From: Lysinibacillus sphaericus
Lineage (GTDB): Bacteria; Bacillota; Bacilli; Bacillales_A; Planococcaceae
DNA: 64,000 nt
Assembly (NCBI RefSeq): GCF_002982115.1
Contig: NZ_CP019980.1
Location: forward strand, 4,472,001 to 4,536,000
Reading direction: 5' to 3'
Part shown: positions 26,120 through 36,210 of the stretch, piece after piece
How the letters are laid out: every line of letters starts with the position of its first letter
Position numbering within the stretch: the first letter of the stretch is position 1
Position numbers and translations under genes: made by a program
Notes under the pieces: generated by a model
Seen by the model: only the letters and a program-made list of their open reading frames with translations
What the model was told of the DNA's origin: nothing
Database searches by the model: none

Positions 26120-28564
26120 TTAATCAATTAACTTTGAAGTTTTTAGGAAGCGCTCGATTATTACCGCAACCTCTGCACGTGTAATATTATCTGCTGGGGC
26201 TATCATTTGATTGCTTCTTCCTGTAACAAGACCTGTTTTCACCGATAGGGCAATGTAACGTTTTGCATCATCAGCTATTTGTTGATTGTCACTAAATGGG
26301 GCTAAAATTGAATTAATTTCATCCTCTGTGATACTTGTATTGATATTCGTTAGGGACAATGCTCTGGCTAAAATAGTCATCGCTTGCTGACGTGTTATTT
26401 TATCATTTGGTCCAAATTTGCCGTTACCATAACCTTGAATAAGATTATATTCTGTAGCTGTATTTAAATAGTGTGCGTACCATGCATCTTGTGCAACGTC
26501 GCTATATTTTATTGTACCTTCACTTGGCTTCAACCCTAAACCGCGCACCATTATTGCGACAAATTGCGAACGTGTAATATCTTTATTTGGTTCAAATACA
26601 CCCTGACTCGTGCCATCAATAATGAAGCGAGAGCCAAGATTATTAATGCTATCCTTTGCCCAATGGGTTGTTACATCATTAAATGCAACAGGATGCCATA
26701 CGACCGTATATAAACTATTTGTTAAACTATTGATTACTGCATAGTGCTTTCCTTCTTTTTGAACAACTTTCGTTGGCACGTGGTAAGTTGTGCCATCTGG
26801 TCTCACCACAACAGCTGTTGTGATTTTGCTTAAATCCGTATCGTTTGGAAGTGCAATTGTACGTTCTATATAGGTGTTAAATTTACTAATTTCACCTGTA
26901 GTGTTTCCAAATGAATAAGTCACTTTAAAGTCAATTGGCTTTGTCACTAAAGAGAAATTCTGTTCATTTGCGGCAGTATCTACTATTTGTGCTGCTTCTG
27001 CCGTTACTTTAGCAAGCTCTATACGAATTTTAATATCTTTTAGTGCAACTGTTGCGCCTAATTGTTGCGAGATAGCATCAATATTAATTTGTTGGGCAGG
27101 TAATTTATAAGAGGCTGTCGGTGTTTGGACGACAATTGTTGCCTGCTTATTCTCCATAGTTTTCACGATTTCACCATTTAGCTCACCGATCATCATGTCT
27201 GCATTGGTGTCACTAATAGGAATCGTTATGATAGCGTTATTACCTGTAGTTTGTAGCTTTTCTTGAAGTTTGGCTGAATCCGCCAGTAGTGTAATTACCT
27301 TTTGATTATTAACTGTCGATTTTATAGCCTTACCAAGTGACATCTCTTCACCATTGACGATAATAATTGCTGCATCTGACGATGCCGGATCTGGTGTCGG
27401 CGTTGTGCTTGGTGTGTCAGAGCTATTGTTACTATCACTTGTAGCAGGAGGCGCTTCCTTTGATATTAAAATTGTGTAGAGCTGATACGCTCCATCAACC
27501 GCCGTTACTATCACAGAAATTGTATTTAAACCTGTAGCTAGTTTTACAGACTGTGTAGCGAGTGTTCCGTTTACAGTCACTGTGGATTTGCTATCTTCTA
27601 CAGTCGGTGTAATGATGACACTATCTACTCCAGCAGAAACTTTTGCTGTATATGTTTTTATATCTTTGTTAAAAGCAGGGCTTAATGTACCGCTTGAAAT
27701 CGTTAAATTTTTCAAATTCGCATTTGAAGAATTTGATAAAGCTTTCACAATAAATGTGAATGTTTTCGATTCTGTTACATTTCCTTTTGAAATGGTCGCC
27801 GTTAACACTACAGATTGATTACCCTGCATTGCAGTCGGTCGAGTCACCTTACCATCATTCGCTATAATGTCAGACATATTGGATGACCAACTAATTGTTG
27901 TGCCATTCATACCTACAGTCGGTAATGTAATTTTTTGTGTGACTGATGTTGCTGAATCCCCTGCGCTATATATCACTGCCAAGGAACTTTTATCGTTTTG
28001 CACTTTATTCGACAGCACTTGATAAAGTATGGTATTGATTTCAGTTTGTAACATTTCAATTTTATCAAAACCTTCAATAGGTCGAACTTGAAGCAATTGT
28101 TTACACACTTCATCTTGTTCTTCCGTAGTTAACAAATTGTAGTCACTCAAGTCCAACTGTGTTTCTTCTTCAAATACTGTCCATAACTCAAAAGCATCAA
28201 CAGCACTATTGACATTTATTAATAATGAACGAGCTATGAGAGCATTTAAATAGGTCTGTCTTAATAGAGTAATTGAATTATAACCAGCTTGTGGACGCTT
28301 CTCTATCATCCAATTGGCTAATTCGTTCTGATCCGCTAATTTGAAATTCAAATACAATTGATGTGCACCAGATGTATAGTGTAATACATTCCAATCACTA
28401 AGCATTGCGGATTTCATATCCTCTATATTACTAGCATTATTAAAAGAACCTAAGTCATTTTGTGCTGCTGAGGCGTTAGACATTGGCGCTAAGCATAGCG
28501 CCAATGCAATTAAAATGAGCAATAAGCTTGATCCTTTATTTTTTTTGTATCGAATACGACTCAC
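26120..28564 (-). CDS. SLH-anchored surface protein with cadherin-like domain
   Basis: An 814-residue exported protein. The signal peptide (basic RIRYKKNKG, hydrophobic core, ASAAQ) ends near residue 34. An N-terminal helical region is followed by Ig-like domains, including a cadherin-like beta-sandwich (about 275-365, ending AVDGAYQLYTILISK), a Ser/Thr/Pro/Asp linker near 375-395 and a beta-rich domain. Three SLH domains close the protein (about 630-814: FNDVTTHWAKDSI, YSDVAQDAWYAHYL, and AKRYIALSVKTGLV with TRAEV). In contrast to the other SLH protein here, the anchor is C-terminal. The start is GTG with a poor ribosome site, which suggests coupling to the upstream gene 39 bp away. Confidence 0.85.
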   Translation of the reverse strand: MSRIRYKKNKGSSLLLILIALALCLAPMSNASAAQNDLGSFNNASNIEDMKSAMLSDWNVLHYTSGAHQLYLNFKLADQNELANWMIEKRPQAGYNSITLLRQTYLNALIARSLLINVNSAVDAFELWTVFEEETQLDLSDYNLLTTEEQDEVCKQLLQVRPIEGFDKIEMLQTEINTILYQVLSNKVQNDKSSLAVIYSAGDSATSVTQKITLPTVGMNGTTISWSSNMSDIIANDGKVTRPTAMQGNQSVVLTATISKGNVTESKTFTFIVKALSNSSNANLKNLTISSGTLSPAFNKDIKTYTAKVSAGVDSVIITPTVEDSKSTVTVNGTLATQSVKLATGLNTISVIVTAVDGAYQLYTILISKEAPPATSDSNNSSDTPSTTPTPDPASSDAAIIIVNGEEMSLGKAIKSTVNNQKVITLLADSAKLQEKLQTTGNNAIITIPISDTNADMMIGELNGEIVKTMENKQATIVVQTPTASYKLPAQQINIDAISQQLGATVALKDIKIRIELAKVTAEAAQIVDTAANEQNFSLVTKPIDFKVTYSFGNTTGEISKFNTYIERTIALPNDTDLSKITTAVVVRPDGTTYHVPTKVVQKEGKHYAVINSLTNSLYTVVWHPVAFNDVTTHWAKDSINNLGSRFIIDGTSQGVFEPNKDITRSQFVAIMVRGLGLKPSEGTIKYSDVAQDAWYAHYLNTATEYNLIQGYGNGKFGPNDKITRQQAMTILARALSLTNINTSITEDEINSILAPFSDNQQIADDAKRYIALSVKTGLVTGRSNQMIAPADNITRAEVAVIIERFLKTSKLID

Positions 28565-28603
28565 CCATTTCTGATCAAAATATAAAACACTTATTAGTTC
28601 GCT

Positions 28604-30028
28604 TTATTTATTAATAGTAGAATAATCACCAGGCTGTAACTGTCTCCATTCAGAGCTTTCAAAGATAGAAGACCCTGATTGGAATCTGCTATATCGTGCA
28701 AGACCACCATTATTCGGTAAAAGAGCAGTTGTCGAAGTTGGATCTCCTAGTAAATCGACGATTTGGCCATTGCGCTCTAAAGCGATTGCTACAATATAAC
28801 TACCATTTTCAACATGGAACTCATTATTATAATATTGAGCATTTGTTAGATCAAAAAAATCATAAAATATTTCATTAATTATGATGTAATTTGCATTATT
28901 TGCTCTAAAAATCTCTACTCTCTCAACATTGCGAGTGCTGGCTGTTGGATTATACTGATGAAGTACAATTTCATATCCTACAGTTTCTTCAAACAAATTA
29001 GGATTAGATAGTTGGATGACATCTCTACCGCTCCCACCTTGTAAAAAATCAGTTATAAAAAATGTCGGTGCTTCAATAGTTACTATAAAGATTGTTGACA
29101 CTTGTCCACCATTACCATCACTAGCAGTTACCATAATCCTGCTAGTTCCGATTGCTTTCGGTTGTAGTGAGAGAGTAGTCCCATTTAAAGTAACAGCAGC
29201 AACTGCCTCATTACTTGAATTCACACTTAATGTTAGGGCATCTTGATCTTCGTCGGTAAATATATCGTTTAGTTCTATATTCCAAATAACTCCATTTTCA
29301 TTTCCTCGTTGATCTTTAATCGTTTTCGCTACGATTGGCGCATGATTAGAAGAAGCTGCTGTAACTGTTACTGTAAAGTTTGTTGAAATAGTGCCCCCAT
29401 TGCCATCAGTAGCCGTTAAAGTAATCGTAGCTGCACCAACTTTTTGGGGTGAAATGCTCAAAATTGTGCCATTCAAACTAACAGTAGCTATGTCTGTATC
29501 ATTCGATACGGCACTCAATGTTAAAACATCATTATCTGCATCTGTAAATACATTGCTAATATCAATAGTACTATCCGCGCTATTAACAGCTAATGTTTGA
29601 TTTGTAAGAGCCTCTGCTACTACGGGATCTGTATTGGCTTGAAGTAAAACCTCCACTTCGAAGCTGGTCATAGCTCGTCCTACCTTCCCATCATCTGCAG
29701 TTACTTTTATTCTTGTATTGCCAGGTGCTACCCCTTCAATAATAAGTTGGTCGCCGGTAACTTGTGTCGCAACAATTCCAAAAGGAGATGGCACCACCTT
29801 ATAAGTTAATGTGTCTCCATCGGCATCATAGAAAACCTTACTTAAGTCAATCACCTTTTGCGGTTGTCCCAGCGTAATAGTTTGCTTTGGGATTCTCTCA
29901 GATGCTACAACAATGGGCGATTGATTGTTAGAAGCCGCATAAGTAGAGAAACTAAGAATAGTAGAAATGACCAACATTAAACAGAGCGTTACTAAAATTT
30001 TTCTCGTATTTACTTTAATATCCAACAC
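28604..30028 (-). CDS. Secreted protein with Ig/cadherin-like repeats and a lamin-tail-like domain
   Basis: A 474-residue exported protein. A signal peptide (about 1-32) is followed by three cadherin/dystroglycan-like repeats of about 95 residues, each with F-x-D-x-D-x-D-x-L and a T-x-x-x-G-x-x-x-I-x-V-T-A-x-D-G-x-G-G pattern (for example FTDADNDVLTL, FTDEDQDALTL), typical of calcium-binding extracellular modules. The C-terminal 150 residues (FLQGGSGRDVIQLSNP ... RYSRF) resemble a lamin-tail domain, a fold common on bacterial secreted proteins. There is no wall anchor of its own; the SLH protein encoded next may hold it. The start is GTG 30028 or, with better spacing from AGGAGG, TTG 30025. 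Confidence 0.78.
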   Translation of the reverse strand: MLDIKVNTRKILVTLCLMLVISTILSFSTYAASNNQSPIVVASERIPKQTITLGQPQKVIDLSKVFYDADGDTLTYKVVPSPFGIVATQVTGDQLIIEGVAPGNTRIKVTADDGKVGRAMTSFEVEVLLQANTDPVVAEALTNQTLAVNSADSTIDISNVFTDADNDVLTLSAVSNDTDIATVSLNGTILSISPQKVGAATITLTATDGNGGTISTNFTVTVTAASSNHAPIVAKTIKDQRGNENGVIWNIELNDIFTDEDQDALTLSVNSSNEAVAAVTLNGTTLSLQPKAIGTSRIMVTASDGNGGQVSTIFIVTIEAPTFFITDFLQGGSGRDVIQLSNPNLFEETVGYEIVLHQYNPTASTRNVERVEIFRANNANYIIINEIFYDFFDLTNAQYYNNEFHVENGSYIVAIALERNGQIVDLLGDPTSTTALLPNNGGLARYSRFQSGSSIFESSEWRQLQPGDYSTINK

Positions 30029-30200
30029 GAAGCCTCCTCTAATAATGTAATTGTTTTTCTTTTGATAATGCTTGTTATGTAACCCTTAAAAACGTTAAAA
30101 CATCTAAAAATGTATAGATGTCCTGACTGATTATATCAATCGAAACTCTCCAATTTCTCTCCAATCCAGTGTGTAAATCCTTTCAATTCATAAAAAAAAT

Positions 30201-30228
30201 AAGCTGTCCAAATAATTATGGACAGCTT
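30201..30228 (-). terminator. Terminator of the second chemoreceptor gene
   Basis: AAGCTGTCCA and TGGACAGCTT form a ten-pair stem followed on the minus strand by ATTTTTTTTA. The rest of the gap up to 30028 should hold the promoter of the surface-protein operon; an ACATCT/AGATGT inverted repeat is seen at 30100-30121. Confidence 0.85.
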
Positions 30229-30239
30229 TAGCTTGTATT

Positions 30240-32273
30240 TTATAATTTGAATTTTTGGATGGCTCCATGTAGACGGTTTGCCATGTCCGACATTTTTACA
30301 GTTTGCTTGTTCATTGCCTCTACCGTGTTCATTTGCTCGGCAGTAGCATTTTTCACTTCCGCTACATAATCACTTGCTGCATGGGCAGTTGCCGCCATTT
30401 CTTCCATAGAGGCAGAAACCTCTTCCGTATTAGCTGACATTTGTTCTGCGGAAGCATTCATTTCCTCAATTTGACCTGCTATTTCACCGACAGCTTGAAC
30501 TATCTCTTCAAAGCGCTCTCCTACTGCTTCAATTGCTACTAAACCTCGCGCTACATTCTCTTCGCCATTTTCTGCTGCTTTTACAACCTCTAATGTGTGT
30601 GCCTGTACTCTATCAATTAATATATTAATTTGAGCAGCAGAGCCAGCTGTTTGCTCCGAAAGTTTTCTTACCTCCTCTGCGACTACGGCAAAGCCTTTGC
30701 CTGCATCTCCTGCACGTGCAGCTTCAATTGAAGCGTTTAATGCTAATAGGTTTGTTTGGTCTGAAATATCCGTAATCATTTTAGAAATTAGCTCTATTTC
30801 TTTCGATTCCTGTTCAAGCTTATGGATAATGTCCAGTTCTATAGCTGTTCCACGTTGTATTTCATCCATACGGCTAATCGATTGCTGGACTGCTCCGTTA
30901 CTTTCACTTATTTTCTCGGAAATAAAATCCGTATTCGTAGCTATCGTTGAAGCAACTTCAGCAAAGTTTTGAATACCAAGTGCCATTTGTTCCATCGCTG
31001 AGGCACTTTCCTCCGCCATTGCCGTTTGACTTTGTGCGCCACGATCTACCTCACCTATTGCAAGTGCGATTTGCTCGGAATGTTTAGTGACAGCAATTAC
31101 ATCTCCCATTAACTCACAAGAGGTTTCATTTACCGCAGTCGCTTCTTTACCAGCTTGCGATATCATATCTCGCATATTATCTGCCATTTTATCTAAAGCC
31201 CGCACCATTGTCCCCATTTCATCAATGCGCTTCAAATATTTAGCTGGGATTTCTTGTGTAAAATCTCCCTCTGACAATCCTTCACTAATACGAAGTACGT
31301 GGCGAAGCGGTTTGCTTACAGATTTCGATATCGCAAACGAAATAAACATTCCTAAGATAGAGACGATAATCGTCATTATAATAAAGTTTGTCTTCAATTG
31401 TGAAAGCCCTGCTAGCATTTCATCCTCTAGTGCGACGACCCCCATTTTCCAACCATTATCTAACGTATGATACCCCATTAAACTTGTACCTTGTTCCTTT
31501 GTATCGAAAGAGAAATAGCCATTTGTATTCCGAATCATTTCTTTTGCAGCTAACGATTCCCCTGTTATTTCGCCAGATTCTTCTGCGGCAGAAATTGCAT
31601 TCACTTGCTCTTTCACAAGGGCATGGTTCTTATGTCCAATAACGGTACCTTTTGCATCTAACATAAGGGCATAACCATTTTCTCCAACTTGAATGTCTTC
31701 AACAATGTTAGATAAATAATAACCATCTATACGCGCTAACAATAATGCTATTTCACCTGTCACAGTATCGATTGGTGCTACGATTAATATAACTGGTTCA
31801 CCTGTGACACGACTAATCGTGATTTCTGACATTACTGTCTTGCCTGTAAACCCTTCCTTTATATAATCTCGATCACCTAAATCTGCTGTTGTATTATCTA
31901 AATAATGGGCTACGCCATCAGATGTGATAATGCCAAAGCCTAGATAATTTTTACTATCATCCATACGCTTTGTTAAATAGGTTTTTTGCTCCTCAAAGTC
32001 CATACCACGGATAACTGCTTGTTCCGCAATAGCCTCCACTTCCACTAAAGCTAGCTGAAAGTGCTCCTCTATATATTTTGATACATCTGCTGCTCTCGCT
32101 ATCAAATTCGATTCAACCTGTTCTTCAACTGCTTTTGTACTATTCATCCATGTAGAAAAACCAAGGGTACCACATGTAACAAATACTAAAGCGATAATTG
32201 CTATAACTAATTTACCACCAATACCTTTAATCCACATATTCTCTTTGCTCATTTCTCCAAATTTATTTTTCAT
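30240..32273 (-). CDS. Methyl-accepting chemotaxis protein
   Basis: A chemoreceptor of about 677 residues. It has a first membrane helix ([14 protein letters not shown]...), an extracellular Cache-type sensor (about 50-310), a second helix ([19 protein letters not shown]), HAMP, and the signalling hairpin with [19 protein letters not shown] then [15 protein letters not shown]. Unlike the receptor at 2903, the sensor contains the HKNHALV and [15 protein letters not shown] strands of dCache domains. The start is uncertain: the open frame reaches a TTG at 32342, ATGs occur at 32279, 32273 and 32252, and none has an ideal ribosome site; I chose 32273. The gene is a single unit, and the ligand is unknown. 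Confidence 0.88.
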   Translation of the reverse strand: MKNKFGEMSKENMWIKGIGGKLVIAIIALVFVTCGTLGFSTWMNSTKAVEEQVESNLIARAADVSKYIEEHFQLALVEVEAIAEQAVIRGMDFEEQKTYLTKRMDDSKNYLGFGIITSDGVAHYLDNTTADLGDRDYIKEGFTGKTVMSEITISRVTGEPVILIVAPIDTVTGEIALLLARIDGYYLSNIVEDIQVGENGYALMLDAKGTVIGHKNHALVKEQVNAISAAEESGEITGESLAAKEMIRNTNGYFSFDTKEQGTSLMGYHTLDNGWKMGVVALEDEMLAGLSQLKTNFIIMTIIVSILGMFISFAISKSVSKPLRHVLRISEGLSEGDFTQEIPAKYLKRIDEMGTMVRALDKMADNMRDMISQAGKEATAVNETSCELMGDVIAVTKHSEQIALAIGEVDRGAQSQTAMAEESASAMEQMALGIQNFAEVASTIATNTDFISEKISESNGAVQQSISRMDEIQRGTAIELDIIHKLEQESKEIELISKMITDISDQTNLLALNASIEAARAGDAGKGFAVVAEEVRKLSEQTAGSAAQINILIDRVQAHTLEVVKAAENGEENVARGLVAIEAVGERFEEIVQAVGEIAGQIEEMNASAEQMSANTEEVSASMEEMAATAHAASDYVAEVKNATAEQMNTVEAMNKQTVKMSDMANRLHGAIQKFKL

Positions 32274-32573
32274 TATCATTTTAATTTTTGTAATTTTTTG
32301 CCCTTCTTCCTCAAGAGTAAGGTCACTATAACTAGAAGTCAATAAAAGTTTTCCAATAAGAATAAAAATTGTCTAAAATTGTATTTATCATCATACTCAT
32401 AGTGCTTATAGTCTAATACATTTTATCCATACACTTCCTAAATCGTTATTAAATAGATTGTTTTAATGGATAAAATTAAAACTTTTTCCATGGTAATTTG
32501 ATTATAATTTGCTTTTTTTGTTGATTATAAAAAATAGAACACAATCTGTTTACTTTGGAGGGGTGTATTTTAT

Positions 32574-33317
32574 ATGAGTGCAGATAAGAATGTCTCACGT
32601 CGTGATTTTTTAAAAACAACAGGTATTGCAGCTGGTACATTAGTCGGTGGTGGATTAATTGGTGGTCTTGTTGGCTATAACATCAACGGTAAAGGCACTT
32701 CTACATTAGAGCATGGTAATGGGACGACAAATGAAGCTGCCGGTTCACCTAAAGCAAAAATGTTTTTCATGAACGAACGCGATTTTAAAATTTTATCGAA
32801 TGCTACTGAACGTATTTTTCCTAAGGATGATTTAGGACCTGGTGCAATTGATTTAGATGTACCTTACTTCATAGATCATCAGTTAGCCGGACAATATGGC
32901 AGTAATTCCAAAGAATATATGCAGGGACCTTTTGGTGAAGGCTCTCCTACACAAGGCTATCAAAGTCGCTTAACACGCGCTGAAATTTTTAAACAAGGCA
33001 TTGCCAAAATGGAAACGGAAGCTCAAAGTCGATTCAAAAAAAGCTTTAATGATTTAGAGGGCAAGCAAATGGATGAAATATTAACAGCTTTTCAAAAAGG
33101 TGACATCCAAATGAGTGGTGTAACTTCCGCGTTCTTTTTTGCACTATTACGTGCCGCTACTTTAGAAGGTGCATATTCAGATCCTTTATACGGTGGGAAC
33201 CGAAATATGGAGGGTTGGCGTATGAAAGGCTTCCCTGGTCATCAAATGGCTTATATCACAATGATTGAAGATCCTAAGTTCCAAAAAATTGAACCAAATC
33301 AATTAGGCAATCACTAA
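32574..33317 (+). CDS. Tat-exported gluconate 2-dehydrogenase subunit 3 family protein
   Basis: A 247-residue small subunit of a membrane- or periplasm-type sugar/alcohol dehydrogenase. It starts with a twin-arginine signal: SRRDFLK (residues 8-14), then a glycine-rich hydrophobic core. The mature part matches the Gluconate_2-dh3 family, with FKILSNATERIFPKDD and the RAATLEGAYSDPLYGGN and GWRMKGFPG segments. In known complexes this subunit escorts the GMC flavoprotein through the Tat pore, and the next gene is exactly that flavoprotein. GGAGGGG precedes the ATG. It is the first gene of a four-gene operon. Confidence 0.9.
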   Translation: MSADKNVSRRDFLKTTGIAAGTLVGGGLIGGLVGYNINGKGTSTLEHGNGTTNEAAGSPKAKMFFMNERDFKILSNATERIFPKDDLGPGAIDLDVPYFIDHQLAGQYGSNSKEYMQGPFGEGSPTQGYQSRLTRAEIFKQGIAKMETEAQSRFKKSFNDLEGKQMDEILTAFQKGDIQMSGVTSAFFFALLRAATLEGAYSDPLYGGNRNMEGWRMKGFPGHQMAYITMIEDPKFQKIEPNQLGNH

Positions 33318-33335
33318 TCTAAGGGGGGTTTATAA

Positions 33336-35048
33336 ATGGCAACAACATTACCAAGTGTAGACGTTGTAACAGTAGGTGTTGGGTGGACAGGTGGCATTGT
33401 CGCTGCTGAGTGCTCGAAAGCTGGATTAAAGGTCGTTGGTTTAGAACGTGGTCAGAAGCGTGGCACCGAGGATTTTTTAAGTATTCATGATGAATACCGC
33501 TACGCAATTCGCTATGATTTAATGCAAAATCTTTCAAAGGAAACAGTTACTTTTCGTAATAATCGAAAGATGCAAGCTTTACCGATGCGTCAACTCGGTT
33601 CCTTTTTATTAGGTGAGGGGCTTGGAGGGGCTGGGACGCACTGGAATGGCATGACATTCCGCTTTTTACCGTATGACTTTCAGATTAAAACAATGACAGA
33701 CGAGCGTTATGGGGCAAATAAATTAGGGCCTGACTATCTATTGCAGGATTGGGCACTAAACTACGATCAATTAGAACCCTATTTTGATAAATTTGAAAAA
33801 ACACTCGGCATTTCAGGGGATGATAAAAATCCGTTTGCAGGTAAACGCTCAAGTGCCTATCCAACACCTCCTATGAAAATGACGCCTATGCTACAACAAT
33901 TTGAGAAAGCAACGAAAAATCTAAAATTATCACCTTATATGGTTCCTTCTGCCAACATCTCAGAAGTCTATAAAAATCCTGATGGTGAAACAATTAATGC
34001 TTGTCAATATTGTGGCTTCTGTGAACGTTTCGGTTGTGAATATGGGGCAAAATCTTCCGCGGAAATTACCGTAGTACCTACTGCTTTAAAAACAGGAAAT
34101 TTCGATTTGCGCTTTAACTCTAACGTTGTAGAAATTTTAAAACAGGGTAACAAGGCAACCGGCGTAAGATATATCGACACGGTATCTGGTGAGGAGTTTA
34201 TACAGCCTGCGAATATTGTCGTATTAACAAGCTATGTCTTCAACAACGCTAAGCTGTTAATGGTTTCTAATATTGGTCAACCATATGATCCAACAACAGG
34301 GAAAGGAACATTAGGCCGAAACTATTGTTATCAAATATTACCTGGTGCTAGCGGATTCTTTGATGAACAATACAACACTTTCATGGGTGCAGGGTCTCTT
34401 GGGATGAGTATAGATGATTACAATGGGGATAACTTTGACCATAGTGAATTAGATTTTATTCACGGTGGCAATATAGCGCTTACTCAAACAGGTACACGTC
34501 CTATTAGCTCTAACCCAACCCCTCCTGATACGCCAACATGGGGACCCGAATTTAAAAAGCAGTCTATTCATTACTATACACGTTCGTTTGGTATTGGTGC
34601 TCAAGGGGCCTCTATGCCACATAAAGAAAATTATTTGTCTCTTGATTCCAATTACAAAGATGCGTATGGGTTACCACTCGTACAATTAACCTACAACTTT
34701 ACTGATCAAGATCGTGCACTGCATAAATTTATTTCAGCTCGCGCTGCGGACATTATGAAAGAAATGGGTGCCAAAACGATTGTACCTAATGCAGAAATTA
34801 CAGATTATAACATTGTCCCTTATCAAACGACACACAATACAGGCGGGACAGTTATGAGCTCAACACCAGATAAGGGCGTTGTGAACAACTATTTACAACA
34901 TTGGGATGTAGAAAATATTTTCGCTATAAGTGCTGGAAGCTTTGCTCATAATAGTGGCTATAATCCAACTGGTACTCTCGGCGCACTAGCTTATCGTTGT
35001 GCAGAAGGTGTTGTGAAATATAGCAAATCAGGTGGTTCTTTAGTTTAG
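33336..35048 (+). CDS. GMC-family flavoprotein dehydrogenase (large subunit)
   Basis: A 570-residue FAD enzyme of the glucose-methanol-choline group, similar to gluconate and fructose dehydrogenase large subunits. It has the FAD motif VGVGWTGGIVAAE near the N-terminus (about 13-25), the GMC loop LGGAGTHWNG (about 92-101), a cysteine group CQYCGFCERFGC (about 224-235), and a C-terminal HNSGYNPTGTLGALAYR active-site segment with His and Asn. It has no signal of its own and should be carried out by the Tat-tagged partner 18 bp upstream. The electron acceptor is not obvious: no cytochrome c subunit gene follows, which is the usual third component. The sugar or polyol substrate is unknown. Confidence 0.9.
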   Translation: MATTLPSVDVVTVGVGWTGGIVAAECSKAGLKVVGLERGQKRGTEDFLSIHDEYRYAIRYDLMQNLSKETVTFRNNRKMQALPMRQLGSFLLGEGLGGAGTHWNGMTFRFLPYDFQIKTMTDERYGANKLGPDYLLQDWALNYDQLEPYFDKFEKTLGISGDDKNPFAGKRSSAYPTPPMKMTPMLQQFEKATKNLKLSPYMVPSANISEVYKNPDGETINACQYCGFCERFGCEYGAKSSAEITVVPTALKTGNFDLRFNSNVVEILKQGNKATGVRYIDTVSGEEFIQPANIVVLTSYVFNNAKLLMVSNIGQPYDPTTGKGTLGRNYCYQILPGASGFFDEQYNTFMGAGSLGMSIDDYNGDNFDHSELDFIHGGNIALTQTGTRPISSNPTPPDTPTWGPEFKKQSIHYYTRSFGIGAQGASMPHKENYLSLDSNYKDAYGLPLVQLTYNFTDQDRALHKFISARAADIMKEMGAKTIVPNAEITDYNIVPYQTTHNTGGTVMSSTPDKGVVNNYLQHWDVENIFAISAGSFAHNSGYNPTGTLGALAYRCAEGVVKYSKSGGSLV

Positions 35049-35092
35049 GGCAGCTATCTTTACTATAGAAAATTGGAGAGGAGGATGAAGCG

Positions 35093-35296
35093 ATGGGAGG
35101 TCTTGGTGCAATTGGCATTCCTGGGTTAATTATCATTTTGGTCATTGTACTTATCGTTTTCGGTCCAAAAAAATTACCGGAAATCGGTGGTGCAGTCGGT
35201 AAAACATTTGCAGAGTTCAAAAAGTCAACAAAAGGATTAATGGATGACGACGATGAGCCTGCGAAAAAAGTAGAAAAAAAATCTGATGTTTCGTAG
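35093..35296 (+). CDS. tatA: Twin-arginine translocase subunit TatA
   Basis: A 67-residue protein with one N-terminal membrane helix ([18 protein letters not shown]), the [10 protein letters not shown] hinge, an amphipathic helix and a charged tail ([14 protein letters not shown]), the standard TatA build. It multimerises to form the conduit for folded proteins. GGAGAGGAGG is just upstream. It lies between its probable substrate genes and tatC. Confidence 0.95.
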   Translation: MGGLGAIGIPGLIIILVIVLIVFGPKKLPEIGGAVGKTFAEFKKSTKGLMDDDDEPAKKVEKKSDVS

Positions 35297-35306
35297 GAGG
35301 TTTCCT

Positions 35307-36146
35307 ATGGATCCTTATGAAGAAAAAAATTATTTAAGTCCGCTCGATAAAAAGCAAACAGAGCCTCCATCCTTACAGGAGGCTTTTGTTGAAATAGCCA
35401 GTATTGACGATGAGCAGACAATTGTCGAAGATAAACCACTTTTCCCTGTAGACTCTCTACTGGAGCATATTACAGAACTGCGAAAACAAATCATTAAAGG
35501 GCTTGTCGTCTTTCTATTATTTTTTATTGTCGCATTTTCAACCATTAATATTTGGTTTCCTTATGTAACCCGTGGCCATTCACTTATTATATTAGGGCCT
35601 TTAGAAGTCGTTAAGTTTTATATGACCATTTCAACTACTCTAGCCTTTGGTCTATCGATGCCCTTTCTCGTTCACTTTCTTTGGAGCTTTGTAAAACCCG
35701 GCTTAAAGGAAGAGGAAAGCCGTTTTCTCGGGCTCTATGCACCTGTAATGTTTGTGCTCTTTTTATTAGGTATCGCATTTGGCTATTTTGTTGTAAACCC
35801 ACTTAGCTATTCATTTTTAGTTAGCTTAGGTGCTGCTAATTTTGATGTAATGGTATCTGCTAGTGAATACATGCATTTTTTAATTATGACGACTGTACCA
35901 CTCGGCTTATTATTTGAGTTACCCATCGTTGCACTCTTTTTATCGTCCATTGGTTTACTAACTGCGGAATCCATGAAAAAAATACGAGGCTGGTCCTATA
36001 TCGCTATGGGTGTTGGCTCTGCAGTTATTACACCACCTGATTTCATTAGTCAATTACTTGTATTAATACCGATGATTATTTTATACGAAATTAGTATTCA
36101 TCTTGTTAAACGTATAGAACGTAAACAACTAGAAAGCACTGCGTAA
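35307..36146 (+). CDS. tatC: Twin-arginine translocase subunit TatC
   Basis: A 279-residue membrane protein with six helices. TatC marks are LLEHITELRKQI (about 47-58), the WSFVKPGLKEEE loop and the final IYEIS-like LYEISIHLVKRIE. The 45-residue N-terminal hydrophilic extension before the LLEHITELR motif is longer than usual. TatC recognises the twin-arginine signal; the only Tat signal seen in the window is on the protein at 32574, so this appears to be a dedicated pair, as tatAdCd is for PhoD in Bacillus. AGGAGG stands before the ATG at 35307. Confidence 0.95.
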   Translation: MDPYEEKNYLSPLDKKQTEPPSLQEAFVEIASIDDEQTIVEDKPLFPVDSLLEHITELRKQIIKGLVVFLLFFIVAFSTINIWFPYVTRGHSLIILGPLEVVKFYMTISTTLAFGLSMPFLVHFLWSFVKPGLKEEESRFLGLYAPVMFVLFLLGIAFGYFVVNPLSYSFLVSLGAANFDVMVSASEYMHFLIMTTVPLGLLFELPIVALFLSSIGLLTAESMKKIRGWSYIAMGVGSAVITPPDFISQLLVLIPMIILYEISIHLVKRIERKQLESTA

Positions 36147-36169
36147 CTATAACGCAGTGCTTTCTAGTT
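36127..36169 (+). terminator. Terminator overlapping the end of tatC
   Basis: AACTAGAAAGCACTGCGT pairs with ACGCAGTGCTTTCTAGTT. The left arm is coding sequence (last six codons) and the stop codon lies in the loop, followed by TATTTATTT. Confidence 0.88.
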
Positions 36170-36210
36170 ATTTATTTCTGTTGCGGGCTTGAGTGCCTGG
36201 CAACCAGTGC

